Shown here in pieces: positions 33,992-42,298 of a stretch of DNA of 64,000 nucleotides. Below the pieces are notes generated by a model, which saw only the letters and a program-made list of their open reading frames with translations, made no database searches and was not told where the DNA came from. Source of the stretch: SZUA-365 sp049663345 (GTDB lineage Bacteria > Bacteroidota > Ignavibacteria > SZUA-365); contig JBATDG010000118.1 of NCBI GenBank assembly GCA_049663345.1, positions 45,785 to 109,784 on the forward strand. Reading direction: 5' to 3'. How positions within the stretch are numbered: the stretch's first letter is position 1; each line of letters starts with the position of its first letter. The position numbers and the translations under genes are program-made.

Positions 33992-35083
33992 TCAGGCGAA
34001 AAAAGCAGTGAGCGCAACTGCGATTTTTTCGGCGGCATGGCCGTCGCCGAACATCGATGCGTCGTAACCTGACGGAGTGGGCGAATGCAGGGCGGAGCGG
34101 ATCGCGCTGTCATCGGCACCTGTAAGTGTGCACCAACCGCTTCGGCAGAGTGCGTGCCAGGCCGTGACGTCGTCGAGACAGAGGGATGGAACGCCGCAGA
34201 AAAATGCTTCGCGTGTAAGCCCGCCGGAATCCGTGAGCACTCGCTCGGCGCCGGAGGCAAGTGCAAGTGTCTCCGCATGAGACAGGGGAGGGAGGGCGTG
34301 CACACTGCCGGGATTAATATCCAATCCAAATTCTCGAATACGCTTTTCTGTCCGTGGGTGCATCGGGAGGAGCACGGGATATGGAAGAGTGCCGAGCGTC
34401 GCTAGCAGATCTCCCAGACGTTTCGCGTCGTCGGTATTGACTGGACGATGGACTGTGCAGAAATAGTAGGGCTGGCTCTGCATGCCTAGTTTGTGCAGTA
34501 CAGCATCGGTATCCGGAAGATTATCCTTGCCGGCAAGAAACAGGTCGTACATGATATCACCGGTAATCACTGTATCACCGGGACAGGATTCCAGCTGACA
34601 ATTTTCCACAGCGTCTGCAGTAGTGCAGAGCAGAAGGGAAGAAAGGTGATCGACTATGACGCGATTGGATTCCTCGGGTACCGTCCACCCAGCCATGCGC
34701 GATCCGTCGGCGTGCCTGCTTCGCTCTCCGGCCTCGACGTGAATGAGCGGCACGCCGCGTATCGCCGCGGCCATCCCTGCGGCAAGCGTGCTGTCAGTAT
34801 CGCCAAAGCATAAAAGACCGTCGGGGTTCAGGTCGCCGATGACAGTATCGAGCTGCGAGAGCATCGCAGCGAAGCGTGCGCTGCCCTCCAGGCCCGTGGT
34901 GTCGAGGGTGCGGAAATCCGCGCCGATGAGAAATTCCTGTTTGAATTTGCTGGAGAGCGCTTCGTCGTAATGCTGCGCGGTGTCGACGACGATTTCATGG
35001 AAATCGGTTGAAAGACGTCCGGCCATCGCGGCGTACTTGATGTACTGCGGCCGGGTACCGATCACGGTCAGCAGTCTGCGCAT
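33992..35083 (-). CDS. wecB: UDP-N-acetylglucosamine 2-epimerase (non-hydrolysing)
   Basis: A 363-residue enzyme interconverting UDP-GlcNAc and UDP-ManNAc for surface polysaccharide synthesis in the cytoplasm. Motifs include the N-terminal TVIGTRPQYIK, the active-site HVEAGERSRH, WTVPEESNRVIVDHLS, LPMHPRTEKR and the UDP-binding LTDSGGLTREAFFCGVPSL. All are characteristic of WecB/MnaA. Length is slightly below the usual 370-380. It is the last gene of a compact minus-strand block, 17 bases after a DUF3052-like gene. A glycosyltransferase two genes upstream supports a polysaccharide role. The downstream gap holds the hairpin repeats described above. Confidence 0.88.
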   Translation of the reverse strand: MRRLLTVIGTRPQYIKYAAMAGRLSTDFHEIVVDTAQHYDEALSSKFKQEFLIGADFRTLDTTGLEGSARFAAMLSQLDTVIGDLNPDGLLCFGDTDSTLAAGMAAAIRGVPLIHVEAGERSRHADGSRMAGWTVPEESNRVIVDHLSSLLLCTTADAVENCQLESCPGDTVITGDIMYDLFLAGKDNLPDTDAVLHKLGMQSQPYYFCTVHRPVNTDDAKRLGDLLATLGTLPYPVLLPMHPRTEKRIREFGLDINPGSVHALPPLSHAETLALASGAERVLTDSGGLTREAFFCGVPSLCLDDVTAWHALCRSGWCTLTGADDSAIRSALHSPTPSGYDASMFGDGHAAEKIAVALTAFFA

Positions 35084-35100
35084 GCGGTGAATTCCCTTGG

Positions 35101-35490
35101 CTAGGCCAGAGTGAAGCGTGCGGAGGTGAGTTCGTTGTTGACTGCAGCCAGTTTCGTGTTTTTCAATCCCAGCTCCTTGACGATCTGAACCATCTCGGGA
35201 AGGCTCCCGTCAAAATTATATTTCTCACGAAACTCATCTTTCGGATACAGCACCCAGATCACGCCGTCAGGATCGATGGCGGGTTTTAGCCGCCGCGCTT
35301 TTTGCTTCCATTCCGCAGCGGAGCTTGGCGCGACGAAGGCCAGATCGCAGACTCCCTGCGTGACGATTTTATTATCATCGCAAAGGGGGAGAACCAACTC
35401 CGCCAGAAAGGCGGGGTCTTTGTCGAAGCGGATTTTCAGCCAGGGCACGATGCCCCATTTTTCAGCGAGTGGTTTTTGGATGCGGCTCAT
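35101..35490 (-). CDS. DUF3052-like small protein
   Basis: A 129-residue soluble protein. The pattern of an N-terminal KWGIVPWLKIRF, a strand CDLAFVAPSSAAEWKQKARRL, then GVIWVLYPK and a C-terminal VNNELTSARF follows the DUF3052-like fold, in which GIKPG-type start, D-L-V-hydrophobic strand, W-hydrophobic-P and S/R-F end are conserved. The family has no assigned reaction. It lies between purD and the 2-epimerase gene with gaps of 25 and 17 bases, hence in the same operon. The assignment rests on motif resemblance only. Confidence 0.6.
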   Translation of the reverse strand: MSRIQKPLAEKWGIVPWLKIRFDKDPAFLAELVLPLCDDNKIVTQGVCDLAFVAPSSAAEWKQKARRLKPAIDPDGVIWVLYPKDEFREKYNFDGSLPEMVQIVKELGLKNTKLAAVNNELTSARFTLA

Positions 35491-35515
35491 AATGAAATTC
35501 TGTAGTAGTGATGCA

Positions 35516-36799
35516 TTACTGTAAGGCTTTTTTACCTATGTCGGTGCGGTAATATGCTCCGTCAAAACGGATGCGGTTGACGGCGCTGTAGGCGAGCCGA
35601 ATGCTCGCGGCGATGTCGCTGCCCTGCGCGAGAGCGGTGACGCCAAGTACGCGTCCGCCTGCACTCACAATGCGGCTGCCATCTGCACGAGTGCCGGCAT
35701 GAAAAACAAGCACTCCTTCTTCCTCTTCGTTGATCGAGTCAAGTCCCGCGATGGTCTTGCCGGTCTCGTAGGCGTCAGGATAGCCGCTCGAAGCCATGAC
35801 CACGCAAACGGCATTTGCATCGTGCATCGGAAGCCGGTTGAGCTGGAGCTTCCCGTCGGCAATGTCGCGAAGAAGTACGCCAAGATCGTAGTCGATCAAA
35901 GGCAGCACGACCTGTGTTTCAGGATCGCCGAAGCGGCAGTTGAATTCGAGTACTTTCGGACCGTCCTCGGTCAGCATCAGGCCGACAAAAAGGACACCAG
36001 AGTAGGGAATACCGTCCGTGCGCATGCCGTCGATGACGCGCTTGATCACGTGGATTTTTACGTCGGCCAGCACTTCGGTGGGTACATGCGGAGTAGGAGC
36101 GAACGCACCCATCCCGCCGGTATTTTTTCCGAGATCGTTGTCGAGAACGCGCTTGTGGTCCTGAGCGGGCGCGAGGGTGACAAATCGAAAACCATCGGTG
36201 AGTGCGAAAACGGAGGCCTCGATTCCTTCCAGAAATTCTTCCACAACCAGCGTCGTACCAGCGTCTCCGAAGGCGCTGCCTTCGAGCATGCTTTCGCCAT
36301 TCAGGAAGGCCTCCTGAAATGTTTCCGCGATTATTACGCCCTTGCCAGCGGCCAGTCCGTCGGCCTTAAGTACGACCGGATAACGACAGGAGTCAAGGTA
36401 CGCGCGCAGCCGTGCATTGTCGCCGGCATGGAACACCTCGTAAGCGGCAGTGGGAATGTGATGCCGCTTCATGAAGTCCTTGGCGAAGGCCTTGCTGGTC
36501 TCAAGCTGCGCTGCGGCGCGGGTCGGGCCGAAGACTCGCAGTCCCTCAGTGGTGAACGCGTCAACGAGCCCTTCGGCGAGAGGGCCTTCGGGCCCGACGA
36601 CAGTGAGATCGATGTGTTCTTTGCGGACGAACTGAATCAAAGCGCTGATGTCGGTGGTCTTGATGTTTACATTCGTTCCGATCATCGCGGTACCGGCATT
36701 GCCGGGCGCGCAGAAAATACGGTCGACTTCTTTACTGTGGCTTAGCTTCCAGCAGATGGCGTGCTCGCGGCCGCCATTGCCGATAACGAGAATATTCAT
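35516..36799 (-). CDS. purD: phosphoribosylamine--glycine ligase
   Basis: A 427-residue ATP-grasp enzyme catalysing the second step of purine biosynthesis, joining glycine to 5-phosphoribosylamine. Visible family features are the N-terminal VIGNGGREHAICWKL, VVGPEGPLAEGLVDAF, ADGLAAGKGVIIAET, the metal-binding EFNCRFGDPETQVVLPL and the C-terminal ATP-grasp tail with RTDIGKKAL. Length and order match GarS precisely. Its start overlaps the glycosyltransferase stop by 4 bases (ATGA junction), indicating translational coupling. Its presence in an operon with a glycosyltransferase and an epimerase is unusual, since no other purine gene is adjacent apart from guaB one gene upstream of the block. Confidence 0.97.
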   Translation of the reverse strand: MNILVIGNGGREHAICWKLSHSKEVDRIFCAPGNAGTAMIGTNVNIKTTDISALIQFVRKEHIDLTVVGPEGPLAEGLVDAFTTEGLRVFGPTRAAAQLETSKAFAKDFMKRHHIPTAAYEVFHAGDNARLRAYLDSCRYPVVLKADGLAAGKGVIIAETFQEAFLNGESMLEGSAFGDAGTTLVVEEFLEGIEASVFALTDGFRFVTLAPAQDHKRVLDNDLGKNTGGMGAFAPTPHVPTEVLADVKIHVIKRVIDGMRTDGIPYSGVLFVGLMLTEDGPKVLEFNCRFGDPETQVVLPLIDYDLGVLLRDIADGKLQLNRLPMHDANAVCVVMASSGYPDAYETGKTIAGLDSINEEEEGVLVFHAGTRADGSRIVSAGGRVLGVTALAQGSDIAASIRLAYSAVNRIRFDGAYYRTDIGKKALQ

Positions 36800-38178
36800 G
36801 GGGCATCAAGTGAAGTGGGAATGTGTGTTGCGTCCTCGCCCGGATGCACTGCTGCTTTGCTGCGGACCCGCATCACAGGCGGTCCGGGTTCAAGCGCGGT
36901 GGCGAGCAGAGAAGCGAGCCGACCGGTGAGCATCTTGCGATCGAATTGGGAAACGTAATCGTATGAAGGAGCGGGCAATCTATCATTTTTGTGCAGTTCA
37001 AACAAGGTACGTATTTGTACTGCGATTGCTTCGGCGTCATTCGGATCGGCTGCGAAAACAGCGCCGCCTTTTGCCAGCACCTGCTGTGCTGCGCCTTCCG
37101 GCACACATGCGAGTACGGGCTTTCTTGCGCCGAGATACTCGTACAGTTTTCCGGTGGACATCATATCCTCGCCCTTGCCGTGTCCGATGACAAGCAGAAG
37201 CACGTCCGCATCTATGAGATGCTGAATGGTGTCGCGATGCGGCAGATAGCCATGGAAGGTCACGTTTGACTCGAGCCCGAACTCGTGGAGCAGCGCGGCA
37301 TCTTCATCGCGCCTGGTTCCAACGATGTGCACGTCGATAGATCGCAGCATAGCGGGCATGGCTTCGCCGAGTGACCGCAAGGCCGTGAAAAATGCGCGGG
37401 GATTGCGGTTGTAATAAAACGTTCCTGCATACACAATGCGAAGGCGTCCGTCGCGACCCCTTTTCCGCTGCACACCTTCGAAATCGGCCTGGTCGTATCC
37501 TTGCGAAATGATCGTAACGTCGTTGTGTGAAAGAAAGTCGTTCCCCTTGACAATGCGTTCCTTGATAGGACGGTTGATGCTGATGATCTCGTCCGCATGC
37601 CTCAGCACCTTCTGCTCGAGCCGATGATGCAATGCCTTGTGCAGGGGAGTCAGGTAGAAATGCAGGGGGTTTTCAAGCCACGCGTCGCGGTAATCTATAA
37701 TGAGCGGCAAGCCGGTGAGCCTCTTGAGCTCAATGCCGATGAGAAAATCCGTGTACGGCGGGGCAGTGGCGTAAATTGCGTCCACAGGATGCGCTTTGAT
37801 ATGCGCCAGCGCCGCTGCCACTGCGTGTTTTTTCCAGCCGAGCTTGTTGTCCGGAATGAACACGGCCTGACTCAGTTTTCCCAGGATATTCAGCGAAAGT
37901 GCGGAGGGCATTCTGACCACTCCTTTCTTCCGGAAGAAATGCAGCGGGTCGAGTGAGGGTGTACGGATGATGGTGACAGGCAGTCCATCCAGTTCGCGCA
38001 GCAGCGCATCATCCTTCGCGAAATATCCGCGTTCCTCCACGGTGAGCACAACCGGCTCCCACCCATGTGAGGGAAGGTACTTGGCGAATTTCAACGTCCG
38101 CTGCACACCGCTTAAACCGAGGGGAGGAAAGTAGTAGGCGATCATGAGCACGCGATGCATCGTACGGTGTTCCATCAA
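36796..38178 (-). CDS. GT4-like glycosyltransferase
   Basis: A 460-residue glycosyltransferase of the GT-B fold, probably GT4-like. The N-terminal domain begins VLMIAYYFPPLGLSGVQRTL, and the sugar-nucleotide domain contains RIVYAGTFYYNR near residue 250 and HGKGEDMMSTGKLYEYLGARKPVLA near 350, with the conserved Glu for nucleotide ribose. The enzyme should add a sugar to a surface glycan or lipid carrier at the cytoplasmic face; donor and acceptor are unknown. The ATG overlaps the upstream peptidase stop (ATGATG with TGA) by 4 bases, and its own end overlaps purD by 4 bases. A later ATG at 38160 is an alternative start. Confidence 0.82.
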   Translation of the reverse strand: MMEHRTMHRVLMIAYYFPPLGLSGVQRTLKFAKYLPSHGWEPVVLTVEERGYFAKDDALLRELDGLPVTIIRTPSLDPLHFFRKKGVVRMPSALSLNILGKLSQAVFIPDNKLGWKKHAVAAALAHIKAHPVDAIYATAPPYTDFLIGIELKRLTGLPLIIDYRDAWLENPLHFYLTPLHKALHHRLEQKVLRHADEIISINRPIKERIVKGNDFLSHNDVTIISQGYDQADFEGVQRKRGRDGRLRIVYAGTFYYNRNPRAFFTALRSLGEAMPAMLRSIDVHIVGTRRDEDAALLHEFGLESNVTFHGYLPHRDTIQHLIDADVLLLVIGHGKGEDMMSTGKLYEYLGARKPVLACVPEGAAQQVLAKGGAVFAADPNDAEAIAVQIRTLFELHKNDRLPAPSYDYVSQFDRKMLTGRLASLLATALEPGPPVMRVRSKAAVHPGEDATHIPTSLDAP

Positions 38179-39299
38179 CGCTCCAGCTCAATCAGCTCGC
38201 GCTGAAGGGAAGACAAGAGCACGGCGCCGTCTTCGGTGACCAGCAGATCATCTTCGATGCGTACACCGAAAGTGCCGGGGATGTACACGCCGGGTTCGAT
38301 GGTGACGACCTGACCCGACTCCAGCGGAGCGGGGTTTCGCCACGACAGCAGGGGAGCTTCATGCATTTCAAGACCGATGCCATGTCCAAGGCCGTGCTCG
38401 AAATATTCTCCCAGTCCTGCGTCGCTGATTCCCTTTCGGACGATCGTATCCAACTCTGAGGCGGCTATGCCCGCTCGGACAGCATCAAAACCCGATTGCT
38501 GCGCCGCGAGCACGATTGCATAGGTGTCGCGGAAGCGTTTGCTCGCCTTGCCGATATGCAGCGTCCGCGTGAGGTCGCTGCCGTAGCCGGAGACCCGGCA
38601 TCCGAAATCGATGAGTACCGGAGCGCTGCGTGTGAGACGAGCACGGGTCGGCTGTCCATGGACCAGCGAACTCCTCTTCCCGAACAGCACGATGGGAGGG
38701 AAGGCGTCGCCATCGGCTCCCAGCCGGCGCTGACGGAACGTTAGTTCAGCAGCGATGTCGATTTCCGTGACGCCGGGGACGATCATGGGCAGCACTTCGC
38801 GATACACCTGTTCGCTGATGCGCACTGCCTTACGGATGGCATGAAGCTCATCTTCGAGCTTGACGATCCGTAATTCCTCGACGATGCCGCTGATGGGGAT
38901 CAGCTGCATCGGCTTCAGCATTTTTTTCAGATTGGCGGCGACAGTGGCGGTGAGGTGATCCGATTCAAACCCGAGGGTCCGCAGCTTTCCGTGCAGCTTC
39001 ATGTCCTGCAGGGATGAGGTGAACGTCTGTCCCGAGACGATGAGTATGCGCGCGCCACGCACTTCCATCTCCGCCTGTTCACGATATCTCGGGTCGGTCA
39101 TGAAGAGTGCAGAACTTCGCCGCAGCAGGAGCCAGCCGTTGGACCCTGTGAACCCGGTCAGATAACGCACATGCGGCAGGTGCGTGACCAGCATTGCATC
39201 GGGACCTTCGCTGCGCAGCAGGCGCTGAATCGTGTGCACCGCTGCCGCCCGACGTTCGTCGGCGGTCTGTTCAATCCGGCTAAGGCGACGAGACGTCAC
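38175..39299 (-). CDS. Xaa-Pro aminopeptidase / M24 metallopeptidase
   Basis: A 374-residue M24-family peptidase removing N-terminal residues before proline. The creatinase-type N-terminal domain (about residues 20-155) is followed by the pita-bread catalytic domain. Metal ligands are found as DFGCRVSGYGSDLTRT (two Asp), EHGLGHGIGLEMHEAP (His), TIEPGVYIPG (Glu) and GVRIEDDLLV (Glu). Length matches PepQ/YpdF-like enzymes. The gene heads the minus-strand block, and its start is followed upstream by a 146-bp gap containing four DnaA boxes. Its stop codon overlaps the glycosyltransferase start. Confidence 0.92.
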   Translation of the reverse strand: MTSRRLSRIEQTADERRAAAVHTIQRLLRSEGPDAMLVTHLPHVRYLTGFTGSNGWLLLRRSSALFMTDPRYREQAEMEVRGARILIVSGQTFTSSLQDMKLHGKLRTLGFESDHLTATVAANLKKMLKPMQLIPISGIVEELRIVKLEDELHAIRKAVRISEQVYREVLPMIVPGVTEIDIAAELTFRQRRLGADGDAFPPIVLFGKRSSLVHGQPTRARLTRSAPVLIDFGCRVSGYGSDLTRTLHIGKASKRFRDTYAIVLAAQQSGFDAVRAGIAASELDTIVRKGISDAGLGEYFEHGLGHGIGLEMHEAPLLSWRNPAPLESGQVVTIEPGVYIPGTFGVRIEDDLLVTEDGAVLLSSLQRELIELER

Positions 39300-39313
39300 A
39301 GGCGTTTCAGAAT

Positions 39314-39437
39314 TGTGGATAACTTTTGAAATTCTGTGGATAACGATGTGGATAAAGCCATTGACCTCGAAACCAGCCCTCTAGTGGGAATGCGGGGGCT
39401 TTTCAGGAAGCTCAGAAATTCGCAGGAATGTGGATAA
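39314..39437. promoter_or_regulatory. cluster of four perfect DnaA boxes (TGTGGATAA)
   Basis: TGTGGATAA, the exact complement of the DnaA consensus TTATCCACA, occurs at 39314-39322, 39335-39343, 39347-39355 and 39429-39437, all in the same orientation. The first two are spaced by 21 bases, about two helical turns, and the second and third by 12. The last forms part of the palindrome GGATAATCTTATCC (39432-39445). The cluster lies in the 146-bp gap between guaB and the M24 peptidase. It could be a replication origin part, a DnaA titration site or a DnaA-controlled promoter. No marked AT-rich unwinding tract is visible. Confidence 0.7.
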
Positions 39438-39445
39438 TCTTATCC

Positions 39446-40918
39446 TCAGGCCGTGCCCGACTGATAATTCGGCGCTTCCTTGGTAATAAACACATCGTGC
39501 GGATGGCTTTCCTTGAGTCCGGCAGTCGTGATCTGAATGAATTCGCTTTTCGTTTTCAGTTCAGTAATATCGGCGACGCCGCAATAACCCATAGCGGCCC
39601 GCAGTCCGCCGATGAGTTGATAGACGATTTCCTCGAGTTTGCCGCGGTAAGGCACCATGCCTTCGATGCCCTCGGGCACGAGTTTCTTTATATCGTCTTC
39701 TACATCCTGGAAATAGCGGTCTTTGCTGCCTTCTTTCATCGCACTCAGCGAACCCATGCCGCGATACATTTTATAGCGGCGGCCTTCGTAGAGAACTTTC
39801 TCACCCGGACTTTCTTCCAATCCGGCAAACATACTGCCGATCATGACCGTATCGGCACCTGCGGCGAGAGCTTTCGCCACGTCGCCGGTCTGTTTGATTC
39901 CGCCGTCCGCAATGATGGGAACGTCATATTTCGCAGCCATCTCAGCGCAATCCATGATGGCGGTGACCTGAGGAACGCCTACGCCGGTAACCACGCGCGT
40001 GGTGCAGATGCTGCCGGGACCAATACCAACTTTCACGGCATCCGCGCCGGCTTTGACCAGATCTTCCACGGCGGAGGCGGTGGCCACGTTGCCGGCGATG
40101 ATCTGCAGTTCAGGGAACTGTTTCTTCACTTTCCTGACCATTTCCACGACGGCAATAGAATGTCCGTGCGCGGTATCGATGATAATAACGTCTACAGAAG
40201 CCCCTACCAGCGCTTTAACCCGATCAAGGGTGTCTGCTGCAATCCCCACAGCCGCGCCTACGCGGAGGCGTCCGAAAGAATCCTTTGCCGCATTGGGATG
40301 GTGCTTTTTCTTCATGATGTCTTTGAAAGTCAGCAATCCGCAGAGATGTCCCTTTTCATCCACTACAGGAAGTTTCTCGATGCGATATTCCTGAAGGATC
40401 GATTCGGCCTCTTCCAAAGTGGTGCCGAGCGGAGCGGTGATCAGCTTATCCTTGGTCATGATATCGTAGACGAGCATCGATCGATTCGGTTCGAAGCGAA
40501 GATCGCGGTTCGTAAGTATGCCGATGAGTTTGTTCTCATCGTCCACAATAGGGATGCCGGAAATGCTGTATTTCTCCATCACGTCATGGGCGTCGGCAAC
40601 AGTCTTGTCAGGGCGCATGGAGATAGGACTCACGATCATACCGCTCTCAGAGCGCTTGACCTTTTCGATCTCCTCAGCCTGATTACGAATGCTCATGTTT
40701 TTGTGGATGATCCCGATACCGCCCTCCTGTGCGAGCGCGATGGCCATTTCGGATTCCGTTACGGTATCCATCGCAGCGCTGAGCAGAGGGATATTGAGAT
40801 TGATTTCACGGGTGAGCCGGGTTCTTACATCTGCTTCGCGCGGCAGGACCTTCGATTTCATGGGTACGAGCAAAACGTCGTCGAAGGTGAGTCCCAGTCT
40901 GATGCGCTTCTGAGGCAT
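39446..40918 (-). CDS. guaB: inosine-5'-monophosphate dehydrogenase
   Basis: A 490-residue IMP dehydrogenase making XMP in guanine nucleotide synthesis. The N-terminal LTFDDVLLVPMKS, a Bateman module with two CBS domains (about residues 95-210, including IPIVDDENKLIGILTNRDLR), the active-site loop GPGSICTTRVVTGVGVPQ with the catalytic Cys, and the flap YRGMGSLSAM are all present. Length matches bacterial GuaB. It is followed by the DnaA-box gap and the M24-peptidase operon, and preceded 21 bases upstream by an acyl-CoA dehydrogenase gene on the same strand. Confidence 0.97.
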   Translation of the reverse strand: MPQKRIRLGLTFDDVLLVPMKSKVLPREADVRTRLTREINLNIPLLSAAMDTVTESEMAIALAQEGGIGIIHKNMSIRNQAEEIEKVKRSESGMIVSPISMRPDKTVADAHDVMEKYSISGIPIVDDENKLIGILTNRDLRFEPNRSMLVYDIMTKDKLITAPLGTTLEEAESILQEYRIEKLPVVDEKGHLCGLLTFKDIMKKKHHPNAAKDSFGRLRVGAAVGIAADTLDRVKALVGASVDVIIIDTAHGHSIAVVEMVRKVKKQFPELQIIAGNVATASAVEDLVKAGADAVKVGIGPGSICTTRVVTGVGVPQVTAIMDCAEMAAKYDVPIIADGGIKQTGDVAKALAAGADTVMIGSMFAGLEESPGEKVLYEGRRYKMYRGMGSLSAMKEGSKDRYFQDVEDDIKKLVPEGIEGMVPYRGKLEEIVYQLIGGLRAAMGYCGVADITELKTKSEFIQITTAGLKESHPHDVFITKEAPNYQSGTA

Positions 40919-40939
40919 AATAATGTTCCGTATGTGTGA

Positions 40940-42103
40940 CTAACTGTACGCGGGAATGCCGGTGATCTCGTGTCCGAGAATCAGCGTGTGAATGTCGTGC
41001 GTTCCCTCATAGGTGCGCACGGATTCGAGATTGTTCATGTGGCGCATAACAGGATATTCGTCGAGAATGCCGTTCGCACCGAGGATGTCCCTTGCCATGC
41101 GCGCGATTGTAAGTGCGATGTCGACATTGTTGCGCTTCGCCATCGAAACATGTGCGAAGGTCATCGTTCCGTTATCTTTCATGCGTCCGAGATGCAATAC
41201 CAGGAGCCGCGCTTTTGTGATTTCGGACTCCATAAATACAAGTTTCTGCTGCACGAGTTGGAATCCGCCGATGGGTTTGCCGAACTGCGTGCGTGTTTTC
41301 GCATAATCGAGGGCGGTGTGGTAGCAGGCCTCGGCAGCGCCGATCACGCCCCAGGCGATTCCGTACCGCGCCTGCGTCAGACATCCGAGCGGGGCCTTGA
41401 GCCCGCGTCCATCCGGGAGGATGTTGGCAGCGGGAATGCGGCAATCCTGGAAAACGAGTTCCGAAGTAACGGATGCACGCAGCGAGTGCTTGCCTTTCAT
41501 GAGCGGCGCCGTGAATCCGGGAGTGCCTTTCTCTACTAGGAATCCGCGCACTTCGCCGTCGAGTTTAGCCCAGACCACTGCTACATCGGCGATGCTGCCG
41601 TTGGTGATCCACATTTTCGCGCCGTTCAGCACAAAGTGGTCTCCGTCCAGAACCGCACGAGTTTCCATTCCACCAGGATCGGAGCCGTGATCAGGCTCTG
41701 TGAGTCCGAAACAACCGATGGCTTCGGCGCTCGCAAGGCGCGGCAGCCAGTGCTCGCGCTGCTCCTCGGTGCCGTAGCGGAATATCGGATACATAACCAG
41801 CGAGCTCTGGACACTCGCGAAGCTGCGCACGCCACTGTCGCCGCGTTCGAGTTCCTGCATCATCAATCCGTACATGACATTGTTTGCACCGGCGCAGCCG
41901 TATTTCTCCGGAAGAGTAGGACCGAAGATGCCAAGTTCTGCCATTTTTGCAGGGAGATCCATTGGGAAATGCTGGTCCCTTGCCGCCTCTTCTATAATAG
42001 GAAGCACTTCTTTGCGCACAAATGTTCGGACTGCATCGCGCAGCATAAGCTCATCTTCCTGAAACAGACTGTCTATGTTGTAGAAATCGCTTCCGGTATG
42101 CAT
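40940..42103 (-). CDS. acyl-CoA dehydrogenase, glutaryl-CoA dehydrogenase-like
   Basis: A 387-residue flavoprotein of the acyl-CoA dehydrogenase family. FAD and substrate motifs are CFGLTEPDHGSDPGGMETRA, KMWITNGSIADVAVVWAK, KTRTQFGKPIGGFQLVQQKL and the C-terminal SVRTYEGTHDIHTLILG, where the Glu of TYEGTHDIH is the catalytic base position. The N-terminal run (LPEKYGCAGANNVMYGLMMQELER) and overall shape are closest to glutaryl-CoA dehydrogenases, which also decarboxylate. The glutaryl specificity is an inference. It lies 21 bases upstream of guaB on the same strand. Its promoter would be in the 195-bp gap shared with the divergent T9SS gene. Confidence 0.87.
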   Translation of the reverse strand: MHTGSDFYNIDSLFQEDELMLRDAVRTFVRKEVLPIIEEAARDQHFPMDLPAKMAELGIFGPTLPEKYGCAGANNVMYGLMMQELERGDSGVRSFASVQSSLVMYPIFRYGTEEQREHWLPRLASAEAIGCFGLTEPDHGSDPGGMETRAVLDGDHFVLNGAKMWITNGSIADVAVVWAKLDGEVRGFLVEKGTPGFTAPLMKGKHSLRASVTSELVFQDCRIPAANILPDGRGLKAPLGCLTQARYGIAWGVIGAAEACYHTALDYAKTRTQFGKPIGGFQLVQQKLVFMESEITKARLLVLHLGRMKDNGTMTFAHVSMAKRNNVDIALTIARMARDILGANGILDEYPVMRHMNNLESVRTYEGTHDIHTLILGHEITGIPAYS

Positions 42104-42298
42104 ACGCGCTCCGAATTCTTGGAAGGGAGGTGGGCTGGAAAATCCAAAGTATCAACAAAGCTACGGAGAAGACCATCGAAATGCAACCCGCACCGCGTGC
42201 CCATCGCTGCCTTAAAGACTGCTCCACGTTGTGCTCGATTCTCTTTTGATTGGGCTTTTTCGTATCATTGCGCTTACACAACCATCTACGGAGTTTTT

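Noticed and set aside
39428..40939. 503-codon plus-strand open frame opposite guaB
   Set aside because: It is the antisense shadow of a clear IMP dehydrogenase with all active-site motifs. The shadow has no recognisable domain and no ribosome site.
41636..42298. Long in-frame extension upstream of the T9SS protein at 42299
   Set aside because: It is antisense to the acyl-CoA dehydrogenase. A signal peptide begins at 42299 after a ribosome site.
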